A DNA stretch of 29,161 bases from Akkermansiaceae bacterium (lineage in GTDB: Bacteria > Verrucomicrobiota > Verrucomicrobiia > Verrucomicrobiales > Akkermansiaceae). Every line of letters starts with the position of its first letter. Positions within the stretch are counted from its first letter, which is position 1. Shown piece by piece: positions 15,816-24,930 of the stretch. The DNA lies in assembly GCA_023300205.1 (NCBI GenBank), contig JALZVD010000095.1:1-29161 (forward strand), written 5' to 3'. A program made the position numbers and the translations under genes. Under the pieces are notes generated by a model. The model had not been told where the DNA came from and ran no database searches. It worked only from the letters and a program-made list of their open reading frames with translations.

Positions 15816-17828
15816 TTACTCTTCGGTTTCTACCTCTGAAGCAGATACAGTTTCTTTGGTATTGAGCTCATCTGTAATTCCATTAGCTCCAAATTTGGCT
15901 GAGATGATACGACTGATGCCTGCAGCTGCGTATTTACTGTCTGGGTGGATATTTTCCGCCTTGAGATACCAAGTGAGTGCTTGAGCTGAAGTGGCTGATT
16001 CATTCTCATAGCCTTGAGCTTTTGCGATTAGGTTAGCAAATTTGGCGGCTTTACCACTGTAGGATGCTTTGGCTTGTGAGAGTTCAAGATCATTAGGGTG
16101 TTCTTTTTGTCTAATGTCGATGATTTCCCAGGCAGCTTCAGCAAAGCCTCGTTCGTCCAGAGTCTCAGCTTCCTTGAGAGCAGCGATGACTGATGATTTT
16201 TCTGAGGTGATTTCTGCGAGTAGATTTTTACGAGTTAGGTCTTCTTCTGCTTCAGAAATATTGAATGCGGCGATGAAGCGTGAGAGGTTCTCTTCTTTCA
16301 TTATTGCAGCCCAAGATTTAGTTTCAACGTAGCGATCAAAGTCTTTTCTTGCTACGAGAAGCATGTCTTCGCTTTCGACCCCGTCATCAATGATTTTATC
16401 TAGCAGGTTGTTGATGCTTTCTAGATCTGGGTTTGATGGCCAAGCGGATGTTGACTTGAACATTGCAGTTTTAAAGCGAGCTTCTTCATTGTATCGTTCT
16501 TGGGTGTTTCTGGCTCTTTTCATCTGGTAGAGTGATATCTTGGCATCTCTAGCATAACTTTTAGATTCGGTCTTTTTAGCGGCGATGTATGAGGTGGCTT
16601 CTGAGGCGTTGTAGTCGCTAGCTTGGCTCTTGAGTCCTTCATTGAGTTCTACGCCTCGTTCTAGGTCTTTTGCTTCAAGTGTTTTGACTAGGTCGTTGGC
16701 GTCTTGAACGTATTGTTGGATTTTGGCTTTGTCAGCGTAGTCGATTATTTGTACGGGTGGAAGGAATTCACCGATGGCGAAGGATTCAACGAGTCTCTCA
16801 GATGCCGCGTGTATGCGACCACTTAGGATATTGTTGTTGAATGCGCTGACGAGGGTTTCAACTTTACGCATTGCTTCATTGGCTGCAGCATCTAGTCCTG
16901 CTACAGTGGGTGTGACGCCAACTCCTTCGGAGAAGAATTTATCAGTATCTGAGCCTTTTTGGAGCTTCATTTTAGTATCTCCATCTTTGTAGATGAGGTT
17001 GTAAAACCTAGCGGACATGATGACGTGCTCAAATCTACGCTGAATGAATAGCTGAATCATCATTGCCTGATACTGAATCTTGGATTGAGTAAGGTCAATG
17101 GTGCCTGAAATTTCTGTTTTCTTGATGAGGGCGGTGATTTCAAGAAGACGTTTTTGCATCATCAGGTAGTCGATAGAGGTTGATCCTGCTGCTGGTGTTG
17201 ATTGTGTTTTTCCCTTGCTTCCTCCTTTGCTGCTTGTGCCACGTCCTGCGGGCTGAACATCGAGCTTGCTCTCGATGACTCCCATGTTGTGGACGAGTTT
17301 CTTTTGTTCTTTGAGCAGATTTGTAATGTATTCCTTTTTAGATCCGATATGATTTTTAGTGAGTTGAGCTGAATAAATGGCGTTAGCGAGAGATTCGCAG
17401 AGGTTGCCATCACCTGGGTATTCAGCAGCTTTAGTGAGTAAGTTATATGCTGATTTGAGTTGTGGTCCATCAGTCTTGTTAGGGGCTAAATAATCTAAGA
17501 TCTGGCGTAGTGTGGCGCGGTATTCTACAGCTGATTGCGATGAGAGAGTGTCTGTAGCGAGGTAGGCTTCGAACTGCCCGCCGAGGTTGTTGTCCATGAG
17601 GCTGTATTTTTTACCTTGGAAATCGATGGTTTTGTTGGTGGGGTCGATCATGGGGATTTCTTGCCCATGAGCGGATGCTTGTTGCATATTATCACGTCTT
17701 ACGATGGTATCGTTACCACCACTTGGAGTGCCTCCGGCAGCTGTAGCTGGAGCAGAGGGGGGCTTTTGAGCGAATGATGGGGTAATGGTGCTGGATGCTA
17801 TGATTGCCGCTATGATGGTCTTTTTCAT
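15816..17828 (-). CDS. Large secreted protein of unknown function
   Basis: I do not recognise a family. I choose the ATG at 17828 (670 residues) because it opens with a typical signal peptide, MKKTIIAAIIASSTITPSFA, with cleavage before Gln21; an upstream ATG at 17882 would bury that signal and overlap the preceding gene. After a Ser/Ala/Gly/Pro-rich stretch, the rest is mostly charged and alpha-helical, with a low-complexity Gly/Ser/Lys patch around 200-220. The C-terminal 120 residues (AEAAWEIIDIRQKEHPNDLELSQA, then ALTWYLKAENIHPDSKYAA) look like tetratricopeptide-type helix pairs. The protein ends in an acidic tail. No catalytic motif is visible. It lies 28 bases after a small membrane-anchored protein, so the two are probably co-expressed at the envelope. 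A structural or assembly role is only a guess. Confidence 0.8.
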   Translation of the reverse strand: MKKTIIAAIIASSTITPSFAQKPPSAPATAAGGTPSGGNDTIVRRDNMQQASAHGQEIPMIDPTNKTIDFQGKKYSLMDNNLGGQFEAYLATDTLSSQSAVEYRATLRQILDYLAPNKTDGPQLKSAYNLLTKAAEYPGDGNLCESLANAIYSAQLTKNHIGSKKEYITNLLKEQKKLVHNMGVIESKLDVQPAGRGTSSKGGSKGKTQSTPAAGSTSIDYLMMQKRLLEITALIKKTEISGTIDLTQSKIQYQAMMIQLFIQRRFEHVIMSARFYNLIYKDGDTKMKLQKGSDTDKFFSEGVGVTPTVAGLDAAANEAMRKVETLVSAFNNNILSGRIHAASERLVESFAIGEFLPPVQIIDYADKAKIQQYVQDANDLVKTLEAKDLERGVELNEGLKSQASDYNASEATSYIAAKKTESKSYARDAKISLYQMKRARNTQERYNEEARFKTAMFKSTSAWPSNPDLESINNLLDKIIDDGVESEDMLLVARKDFDRYVETKSWAAIMKEENLSRFIAAFNISEAEEDLTRKNLLAEITSEKSSVIAALKEAETLDERGFAEAAWEIIDIRQKEHPNDLELSQAKASYSGKAAKFANLIAKAQGYENESATSAQALTWYLKAENIHPDSKYAAAGISRIISAKFGANGITDELNTKETVSASEVETEE

Positions 17829-17856
17829 GATGATGGGAAATGGGTTGTCTGGTAAT

Positions 17857-18255
17857 TTACTTGTCCGTATAAGATTTGGCAACTAACCAAGCGTCATTTT
17901 TTGCTTTGACTATAAATGTGTATTCTTGCTGGGTGTTGATATTTGGGCCGACAACGTTAGCAGGGATTTCGATAGGGATGGGCTCATTGTTGTAGTTGAC
18001 TTGAACTACTTGAGTAACACCTTCTTCGTAGAAGAGCTTCTTCACGACTTCTGCTTTGACTTCAAATGTGGAACCACGGACGGATTCTGGAGAGTTGGTG
18101 TAGGTTTCGGCGTTGAGGATGGTCGCATTGTTGCTTTTTTCTCTGGTGAGAAGGAAGTATCCCCCCGCTAGTAATGCTATTGCACAGACTGCGCCAATAA
18201 TGATTGGCATAGGGTTTGAAGATGTTGATTGTTTTTTACGAGTTCTGCGAGCCAT
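17857..18255 (-). CDS. Small membrane-anchored protein of unknown function
   Basis: A 132-residue protein with a basic cytoplasmic start (MARRTRKKQ), one membrane helix at about 17-36 (IIIGAVCAIALLAGGYFLL) and an outward domain of about 95 residues. That domain is rich in beta strands (STFEVKAEVVKKLFYEEGVTQVV, then EYTFIVKAKNDAWLVAKSYT) and has the strand pattern of a small OB-fold, but no specific family is recognisable. It is followed 28 bases on by the gene for a large secreted protein and preceded by a terminator, so the two form a likely two-gene unit. No Shine-Dalgarno sequence is visible before the ATG. Confidence 0.78.
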   Translation of the reverse strand: MARRTRKKQSTSSNPMPIIIGAVCAIALLAGGYFLLTREKSNNATILNAETYTNSPESVRGSTFEVKAEVVKKLFYEEGVTQVVQVNYNNEPIPIEIPANVVGPNINTQQEYTFIVKAKNDAWLVAKSYTDK

Positions 18256-18330
18256 ATGAATCTTGTTTGTCTTATTAGTGTCTAAGGATGCCTATGCATG
18301 AAGTTACACATTATCGGTAATAACCTTAAA

Positions 18331-18364
18331 TGAAAATGCCTTGCTGAGGAAGATTCAGCAAGGC
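18331..18364 (-). terminator. Intrinsic terminator after the ABC transporter gene
   Basis: GCCTTGCTGA (18338-18347) pairs with TCAGCAAGGC (18355-18364), a perfect 10-base-pair stem with a 7-base loop. On the minus strand it is followed by ATTTTCATTT, a moderate T-rich tail. It separates the ABC transporter gene from the small membrane-protein gene downstream. Confidence 0.72.
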
Positions 18365-18396
18365 GATAATTTCTAATTATGGTTCTGTCTTCTTAT

Positions 18397-20304
18397 TTAG
18401 TGTTCCCACTGGTGGCGTTTAATGCCGATGTATGTTAGTATGAGTCCTAAGATAATCTGAGCTGCCAAGATTGTGATGCAGGTGGATGAGCCCGGATCTA
18501 TGGGGGTTTGGGTGACGTCTTTGACTGCATCATAGTAACCAGTTTGAAGGTGATCTAAACTGCCAGCCCATGCCCAGTAGGCTGAGATGAATGGTCTGGT
18601 GAATTCTCCTACGGTATGAGGTAGGGCAAGGACGGCTCCTGAGAGAGGTAGCTGGAATCCTACAAGATAGATGGAGAGTAGGGAGGCTTTCTCTGCAGTT
18701 TTCATCATGGATGAGATGCCGAGGCAGATGAATGTCATGGCTGCATTGATCATGACAAGGAATGTGAAATGGTTCACATAGCTTGTGGATATGGCTCCTT
18801 TGAAATTCCATGCTGATTCTACGGCGATCCCCATGATGAGTGACTGGACTAGAATGATGGCTACTAAGAAGGTGATTTTACTGAGGAGATATGCGCTGGG
18901 GCTTACACCTCCGAACTTTTCTTTCTCCATGATTTTTCTTTCGCCTGCTATTTCTCTGGCTGCATTATTTGATCCCATTAAGGCGAGGAGAACCATCTGG
19001 AACATGATGATTCCTGATACGGCTCCGCCTACTTTGGCTCGGTTAGAGGCAATAGCGTTGAGTTCTTTTAGCCCTGAGATGGAGTAATCTGTTCCTGCGT
19101 CAGAGAAGTTTCTTAAGTTCACGTTTCCTTGGTCAGCGAAGAGGATGACGATGAGGGGGAAACAGATCATGATGGCTAGTTGGAGGAAGACTTGGCCTCG
19201 GTCACGGAAGAATATTTTCCAGCGACGAGCAAGTAGAGTGCAGAACTGGCTAAAGGCGCCTGGTGTTCTTACGTGCTCTGAGGCTTCCTTTATGATGTCG
19301 TTTGAAGGCTGATCAGAGGATTGATCTGTTTTCTTATTTTTGTTTTTACGCTTAGATGTTAAACGAGAGGATGAGTTATCAATGTCATCCCAGTCTTCAT
19401 CCTCGATCTCAATTGGGGTAGTAGCAGTTTGATCATCATAGGGCGTTTTTTTAGCGGCTACAAGGGGGACGCTTAGCTTGCCGGATTCGATGAGTTTGAG
19501 GCGATTTTTTTCAATTTTCTGATAGTAGATGTCTACGTGTTTCTCCCAAGATTTCCTCCATTTGTTAGAGTCTTGTTTGGCTAGACGAGGGTAAATCTCT
19601 TCTGTGTCTTCGACTGAGAAGTAGTGAGTTAATCCCGCTGGTGGTCCGTGATAGGCAACTCTGCCTTCGTGGAGGACTAGGATGGAGTCATAGAGTTCTA
19701 GGTGTGCGAGTGAGTGGGTGACGGAAATGACGATGCGGCCATCTCTGCGTGATAGGTCATGTAGCCTACGGACTATGTCTCTCTCTGAGCGAGGGTCAAG
19801 GCCTGAGGTGACTTCGTCACAGAGGAGTAGAGTGGGGTCTGTTACTAGTTCCATGGCTAGTCCTAGTCTGCGCTTTTGTCCACCAGAGAGGACTTTGACT
19901 AGTCTGTCCGCGATGGGGGCGAGTCCGGTTTCTTCTAGGACACGATCGATACGCTGATCGAGATCATCGATGTCGTGAGTCTTTACCCTGAGCTTGGTAA
20001 CGGCCTCAATGGATTCATCAACGGTAAGTTCATCATAGGCGATAGAGAACTGAGGGACATAGCCGAGTTCTGCTGGATCTAGGTCACCTTCTTGTTCGAG
20101 GTCACGTCCGTCCCAGTAGATATAACCTTCTGACATTTCATTGAGTCCGGCGATTGTGTTCAGGAGTGTTGTTTTACCGCATCCAGATGGACCAACAATG
20201 GCCATGAAGTGACCTTTTGGGATTTTGAGGTTAACACGGTCGATGAGGTTGAGTGGTTCTCCGTCCTTGTCTATGGTGAAACAAAAGTCTTTTAATTCTA
20301 ACAC
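18397..20304 (-). CDS. ABCG-like half-transporter (ATPase fused to ABC-2 permease)
   Basis: A 635-residue protein with an N-terminal ATPase and a C-terminal permease, the order of the ABCG/White group; two copies would pair to form an exporter. The ATPase (about 1-235) has Walker A GPSGCGKTT at 38-46, Q-loop Gln85, signature LSGGQ at 139-143, Walker B LLLCDE at 159-164 followed by TSGLD, and switch VTHS. A charged, Lys/Asp-rich linker (about 280-345) leads to a permease with about six membrane helices that starts FCTLLARRWKIFFRDRGQVFLQL and contains the GERKIMEKEKFGGVSPSAYLLSK coupling segment typical of ABC-2 permeases. The start is GTG at 20304 with no Shine-Dalgarno sequence. Substrate unknown; lipid or drug export is typical of the group. 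Confidence 0.9.
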   Translation of the reverse strand: MLELKDFCFTIDKDGEPLNLIDRVNLKIPKGHFMAIVGPSGCGKTTLLNTIAGLNEMSEGYIYWDGRDLEQEGDLDPAELGYVPQFSIAYDELTVDESIEAVTKLRVKTHDIDDLDQRIDRVLEETGLAPIADRLVKVLSGGQKRRLGLAMELVTDPTLLLCDEVTSGLDPRSERDIVRRLHDLSRRDGRIVISVTHSLAHLELYDSILVLHEGRVAYHGPPAGLTHYFSVEDTEEIYPRLAKQDSNKWRKSWEKHVDIYYQKIEKNRLKLIESGKLSVPLVAAKKTPYDDQTATTPIEIEDEDWDDIDNSSSRLTSKRKNKNKKTDQSSDQPSNDIIKEASEHVRTPGAFSQFCTLLARRWKIFFRDRGQVFLQLAIMICFPLIVILFADQGNVNLRNFSDAGTDYSISGLKELNAIASNRAKVGGAVSGIIMFQMVLLALMGSNNAAREIAGERKIMEKEKFGGVSPSAYLLSKITFLVAIILVQSLIMGIAVESAWNFKGAISTSYVNHFTFLVMINAAMTFICLGISSMMKTAEKASLLSIYLVGFQLPLSGAVLALPHTVGEFTRPFISAYWAWAGSLDHLQTGYYDAVKDVTQTPIDPGSSTCITILAAQIILGLILTYIGIKRHQWEH

Positions 20305-20411
20305 GATATTAGGCTATAAGTGGTTTAGGTATTATAGTTACAAAAACGTAATTTTTTTATTTTGGCGAGAAGAAACCTTGAGAGATGTTGGAATCTGGGT
20401 AGCTTACTCCC

Positions 20412-22019
20412 ATGTCTCGTAGGCGAAGAAAGAAAACCAACCCTCAAATAGAGGAAAGAGTAGCATCAGGTAGCCGCTTCAAGGGTATATGGTGGAAGTC
20501 TTTTTTGGGATTGTTAGTTTTGGTTATCGTGGGTGTTTTGTTTGCTTATAGTAGGGTAGTTGCCTTTCTTCATAGTGATGGATTCAGAGATGGGATTTCC
20601 CTAGAGGTGTGTGATGAATTAGGGACGGAGGGAGGTTTTGGTGATTTCGAGTGGGATGGTCTTAGTGCTAAGAATGAGAGTTTTGAGTCAGTTGGTATTG
20701 GAGCGATTTCTTCTATTAAAGCGAGAGGTTTGGCTATGGATGTGGAGTTAGATTTTTTTAAGAGAGATAAATTTACGTTGAAGAATGTTTATGTAGGAGC
20801 GGTGGATGCTGAGTTGGATATCCGTAGAGAGTTCTTGAAAGTGGAGCGAGAAAAGCAGGAGAAGGGGTTTCTGGAGAGTTTACTACCCGAGGAGGTGGAG
20901 CTGCTAGATGCTGAGTTAGGAGAACTAAATGCTGTGGTTCATAGTGACTCTGGCAAATACGAGATTAGTGGTGTGAACCTAAGGGCACAAAAGGATGGGG
21001 ATTCATACAATGCTTTGCTTAAGGGAGGGATGGTGAATCTTCCGTTTGCCTTTCTGAGCTCAGCAAATCTGGTGAATGGTGAGCTTAGCCAGCTGGATGA
21101 GGAGATTTATATTACGGATACACGACTTAAGATTTTTGGTAGTGGTGAGGTAGTGCTGAATGGTGTGGTTGATCTCTCACCGCGAGCGCGTCAGCTTTAT
21201 GATCTGAAGGTTAAGCTCTCTGGGCTTAGTTGTAAGGATGTGTTCCCTGAGGAATGGCATAGTCATTTGAAAGGTGAAGTGAGAGGTGGGCTGAGGATTA
21301 GGCCTCATGAGGGGACTGAGCCTAAAGTTAGTGGGTCACTTGATATATTGAATGGTACTTTGGAGGCACTGCCTGTTTTGAGTAAAATTTCTTACTATCT
21401 AGCTGAACCGAGGTTTAGGACGCTTGAGTTTGAGAAGTTTACTTGTAATTTTGAGAAGTTTAGAGATGGGTATGAGCTTAAGCAGATTGTTTTATCTAGT
21501 GGTGGTTTACTGAAGATAGAAGGAGATCTGAAGATAGAAGGAGAGAGTCTTAATGGCTTGTTTGACGTGGGTGTTCCCGCTAGTTTTTTATCTAAGATCC
21601 CAGGGGCTAAGACGAGTGTGTTTAAGCCGGGTAGGGACCAACTGCTCTGGGCGAAAGTCCGGATAGGTGGGGATTTTGATAATATTACAGAAGATCTCTC
21701 TGATCGGTTGATTCATGCGGCCACGGAAGAAATGATTAAACGAGCATTATCGATGGGAAGCGAGGTGCTTAATCCTGAGTCAATAGATAATTTAATTGAG
21801 GGAGGAGAGGGGATTAAAGAAAATATCGATGAGATTTTTAAGGGTGATAAAGGGCTGATTGATGGAGGGCTGGATGCGGCAAAAGGTTTACTTGACGGAA
21901 TTACAGGATCTAACAAAAAAGAAGGTGATGAGGATGACGGGGAGAAGAGAGGTGGGGGTATTCTACCTAAGCTTCCTGTTCCTGATTTACCTAAGATACC
22001 AGGGCTGCCGTTTCTGTAG
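20412..22019 (+). CDS. AsmA-like membrane-anchored envelope protein
   Basis: A 535-residue protein with a basic start, one N-terminal membrane helix (about 29-48, FLGLLVLVIVGVLFAYSRVV) and a long beta-rich external part. The C-terminal portion (about 310-400) has the AsmA-like C-domain pattern: a strand reading GSLDILNGTLEALPVLSKISYYL, then LEFEKFTCNFEKFRDGYELKQIVLSSGGLLKIEGDL. AsmA-type proteins are elongated grooves thought to move lipids between membranes or assist outer-membrane assembly; assignment here rests on pattern and topology. The end is unusual: an acidic/Lys stretch, then a Pro-Leu-rich tail, LPKLPVPDLPKIPGLPFL. It is divergent from the ABC exporter (107 bases between starts) and 44 bases upstream of the RapA-like gene. 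Confidence 0.7.
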   Translation: MSRRRRKKTNPQIEERVASGSRFKGIWWKSFLGLLVLVIVGVLFAYSRVVAFLHSDGFRDGISLEVCDELGTEGGFGDFEWDGLSAKNESFESVGIGAISSIKARGLAMDVELDFFKRDKFTLKNVYVGAVDAELDIRREFLKVEREKQEKGFLESLLPEEVELLDAELGELNAVVHSDSGKYEISGVNLRAQKDGDSYNALLKGGMVNLPFAFLSSANLVNGELSQLDEEIYITDTRLKIFGSGEVVLNGVVDLSPRARQLYDLKVKLSGLSCKDVFPEEWHSHLKGEVRGGLRIRPHEGTEPKVSGSLDILNGTLEALPVLSKISYYLAEPRFRTLEFEKFTCNFEKFRDGYELKQIVLSSGGLLKIEGDLKIEGESLNGLFDVGVPASFLSKIPGAKTSVFKPGRDQLLWAKVRIGGDFDNITEDLSDRLIHAATEEMIKRALSMGSEVLNPESIDNLIEGGEGIKENIDEIFKGDKGLIDGGLDAAKGLLDGITGSNKKEGDEDDGEKRGGGILPKLPVPDLPKIPGLPFL

Positions 22020-22063
22020 CTGTGAGAATTTTCAACTAATTAATTTTTAATCAATCATATTTA

Positions 22064-24781
22064 ATGGATATAGCAGTAGGGCAACGATGGGTCAGTGACT
22101 CGGAGCCAGAGATGGGACTGGGAATGGTGCTAAGCATCGAAGACGGAGTGGTGGATATTTTATTCCCTGCTGTGGAGCAGAGGAGAATGTATGCTGTAGC
22201 TACTGCGCCTCTGAGGCGCGTGGTGTTTGGTGTGGGTGATACAGTGCTGACGCATGATGATCAAGAGCTAGAGGTGAAGGAGGTGAGGCAGGAAGGCGAT
22301 GTGGTTGTGTATGTGACTGCAGGCCGTGAATTGGAAGAGGGGGAGTTGAGTGATAGTATGTCACTTAATAAGCCGCATGATCGCTTGTTAGGCGGTGCGG
22401 TGGATGAGGATAGGAATTTTCGTTTAAGGGTAGAGTCTTTGTATAGGAATAGTCAGATTAAGGGGAGTATACTGAGAGGGTTTATGGGGGCACGTGCGGA
22501 TCTGATCCCGCATCAGATGTCGATCGTGAGTGAGGTTTCAAAGCGTGTGCGTCCTAGGGTGCTACTAGCTGATGAGGTGGGATTAGGTAAGACTATTGAG
22601 GCGTGTATGATCATGCATAGGTTGCATCTAACAGGTCGTGCAGATCGAGTGTTGATTGTTCTTCCTGAGAGTTTGGTTCATCAGTGGTTTGTAGAGTTAC
22701 TACGTAGATTTAATCTGATGTTCAGTCTGTTTGATGAAGATCGTTGTAAGGCTATTGAGGAACATAATAAGGTGAATCCATTTCTTGATAGTCAGTTAGT
22801 GATCACGAGTATTGATTTTCTAACAGGTGATTCTAAGCGGGCTGAGCAGGTTCTTGAGGCTGGTTGGGATATGTTGATTGTGGATGAGGCGCATCACTTG
22901 GAGTGGAGTGAGTCTGAGATTAGTGGTGAGTATGCTCTTGTGGATAAAATGGCGGAACAGACTGAGGCGGTTTTACTGTTGACGGCAACTCCGCAGCAGC
23001 TTGGTCCTGAAGGGCATTTTGCTCGTTTGAGATTACTGGATAGTGATCGGTTCTCTGATCTGAATGCTTATCTTAGGGAGAGCGAAGATTATGAGCCGAT
23101 TGCGAAGTTGCTTACTAAACTTAGCAAGGGAGAGTTACCTACTACGGCGGAGGTGAAGAAATTTAGTAAGCAATCACAGCGTGTGAAGGATGGGATGTCT
23201 GCTCTGACAGGAGGAGACGAGGAGGTGAGGAATCAGTTGATTGAAGATTTATTAGATGGGTTTGGTCCTGGGCGAGTGATGTATAGAAATACTAGGGATT
23301 ATCTTTCTGGATTCCCTGATAGAAAAGCGCATTTGGTGGAGGTGGAAAATGGTGGTAAGGTGAAGTGGTTAGCAGGTTTAGTCAAAGATCTAGGTCTGGG
23401 TGAGGAGGGTGAGAAGGTGCTACTCATCGTGAAGACGCGTGCTGACGCGGAGCGAATATCTCAGGAGTTACAGCAGGAAATTAATGTTGATGTGGCTTTG
23501 TTTCACGAGGATTTGACTTTGTTGCAGCGAGATAGGAATGCGGCATATTTCTCAGATGAGGAGGGTGCGCAGGTGCTACTTTGTAGTGAGATAGGAAGTG
23601 AGGGTAGGAATTTTCAGTTTGCGCATCATTTGGTGTTGTATGATTTACCAGAAGATCCGGAGTTGTTAGAGCAGAGGATAGGGAGATTGGACCGCATAGG
23701 GCAGAGTGAGGATATTAACATCCACGTGCCTTATGAGGCGGGTTCTGATGGTGAGGTTTTAGCGCGATGGTATCATGAAGGACTGGATGCCTTTGAGCAT
23801 AATGTGCATGGAGCAACTGAGGTGTACCGTGAATGTAGCGAGATGTTAGAGTTACTGAAAATGATGTTTAGTGAAGAGGGAGTGGATGATTTGATTCAGT
23901 TTTCTCGGAAACAGATGCAGGATGTGAAGAAGAAGTTGATGAGTGGTCAGGAGAAGCTGTTGGCGTTGAATTCATATCGGATTAAAGATTCTCAGAAGAT
24001 GATCGACCGGATAGAGGCTGTTGATGGTGATCCTGGCTTTAAGAAATTCACGTTGAAACTGCTGGATCACTTAGGTGTGGGGATTGAGGATATGGATGAG
24101 CGGAGTTATTTACTGACTGTGAGCCATATGAAGACTGACCTGGCAGCGGATATTCCAGATGAGGGCTTGCCTATTACGTTTGACCGAAGGTATGCGCTGA
24201 GTCGTGAGGATGTGAGATTTATGAGTATGGATCATCCGTTGTTGCGTAGTGCATTGGATGTGATGCTGGCGGGAGAATCTGGTAATGCTAGCTATGGCGT
24301 CTGGGAAGGTAGTGGAGAAAAGGGAGTGTATCTCGAGGCTTATTATGTGGTGGAGGTGATAGCTCCTAGGTCGCTGAATGTGGATCGATTTTTATCAGCT
24401 AAGCCTCTGAGGGTGGCTGTGAATCATCTGCTTGCTGATGCTAGTGAGGATGTGGGTCTTCGTAAAGTAAGGCTGCGTGAAGGTAATCTGCGGAAGTTAT
24501 TAGGTAATGAGATGCTGAAGCATAAGTTATTACCTGCGATGACGGAGAAGTGTGAGAAGCTAGCTGAGGCGAAGATGAATATTATTGTTGAAGAGGGTGT
24601 GGTGAGGGTGCAGGAAATTATGGGGGCTGAGTTGAGCCGTCTAGAGGACTTGGCTGAAATCAATACTGCTGTGAGCGCTAAAGAGATCGATAAACTTAAA
24701 TCTCAGATAGAAGATTTGCAGTTAGCTGTGAAGTCAGCTAGGGTGAGGCTGGATAGCTTGAAGTTGGTATGGAGGAACTAG
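22064..24781 (+). CDS. rapA: RapA-like SNF2-family ATPase, RNA polymerase recycling
   Basis: Swi2/Snf2-type ATPase that in E. coli binds RNA polymerase and frees it from stalled post-termination complexes. It has 905 residues (E. coli RapA 968). The N-terminal about 110 residues match the paired Tudor-like beta domains (GQRWVSDSEPEMGLGMVLSIED). Helicase motifs: Walker A DEVGLGKT at 170-177, Ia IVLPESLVHQW, DEAHH at 274-278, LLTATPQQLG, and the late GSEGRNFQFAHHLVLYDLP and EQRIGRLDRIGQ. The C-terminal region keeps a RapA-like domain (VSHMKTDLAADIPDEGLPITFDRRYALSREDVRFMSMDHPLL) and ends in a coiled coil. No Shine-Dalgarno sequence precedes the start. It lies 44 bases after the AsmA-like gene, probably co-transcribed. 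Confidence 0.93.
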   Translation: MDIAVGQRWVSDSEPEMGLGMVLSIEDGVVDILFPAVEQRRMYAVATAPLRRVVFGVGDTVLTHDDQELEVKEVRQEGDVVVYVTAGRELEEGELSDSMSLNKPHDRLLGGAVDEDRNFRLRVESLYRNSQIKGSILRGFMGARADLIPHQMSIVSEVSKRVRPRVLLADEVGLGKTIEACMIMHRLHLTGRADRVLIVLPESLVHQWFVELLRRFNLMFSLFDEDRCKAIEEHNKVNPFLDSQLVITSIDFLTGDSKRAEQVLEAGWDMLIVDEAHHLEWSESEISGEYALVDKMAEQTEAVLLLTATPQQLGPEGHFARLRLLDSDRFSDLNAYLRESEDYEPIAKLLTKLSKGELPTTAEVKKFSKQSQRVKDGMSALTGGDEEVRNQLIEDLLDGFGPGRVMYRNTRDYLSGFPDRKAHLVEVENGGKVKWLAGLVKDLGLGEEGEKVLLIVKTRADAERISQELQQEINVDVALFHEDLTLLQRDRNAAYFSDEEGAQVLLCSEIGSEGRNFQFAHHLVLYDLPEDPELLEQRIGRLDRIGQSEDINIHVPYEAGSDGEVLARWYHEGLDAFEHNVHGATEVYRECSEMLELLKMMFSEEGVDDLIQFSRKQMQDVKKKLMSGQEKLLALNSYRIKDSQKMIDRIEAVDGDPGFKKFTLKLLDHLGVGIEDMDERSYLLTVSHMKTDLAADIPDEGLPITFDRRYALSREDVRFMSMDHPLLRSALDVMLAGESGNASYGVWEGSGEKGVYLEAYYVVEVIAPRSLNVDRFLSAKPLRVAVNHLLADASEDVGLRKVRLREGNLRKLLGNEMLKHKLLPAMTEKCEKLAEAKMNIIVEEGVVRVQEIMGAELSRLEDLAEINTAVSAKEIDKLKSQIEDLQLAVKSARVRLDSLKLVWRN

Positions 24782-24930
24782 ATGTTATCTGATTTGGATT
24801 TTTCTTTTATCGGTTTCAGGTGGATTTTCGTTATGAAAAGTTGGAGATTGGATATGGGTCTGGTGTTTTTTGAGTTACTGAGAATAATAAGGATTGCAGA
24901 GTATTAGAATCAGGCTTCTAGTGTGTATAG

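Noticed and set aside
17829..17882. ATG at 17882 as start of the large secreted protein
   Set aside because: It would place 18 residues before a standard signal peptide and overlap the preceding gene by 26 bases.
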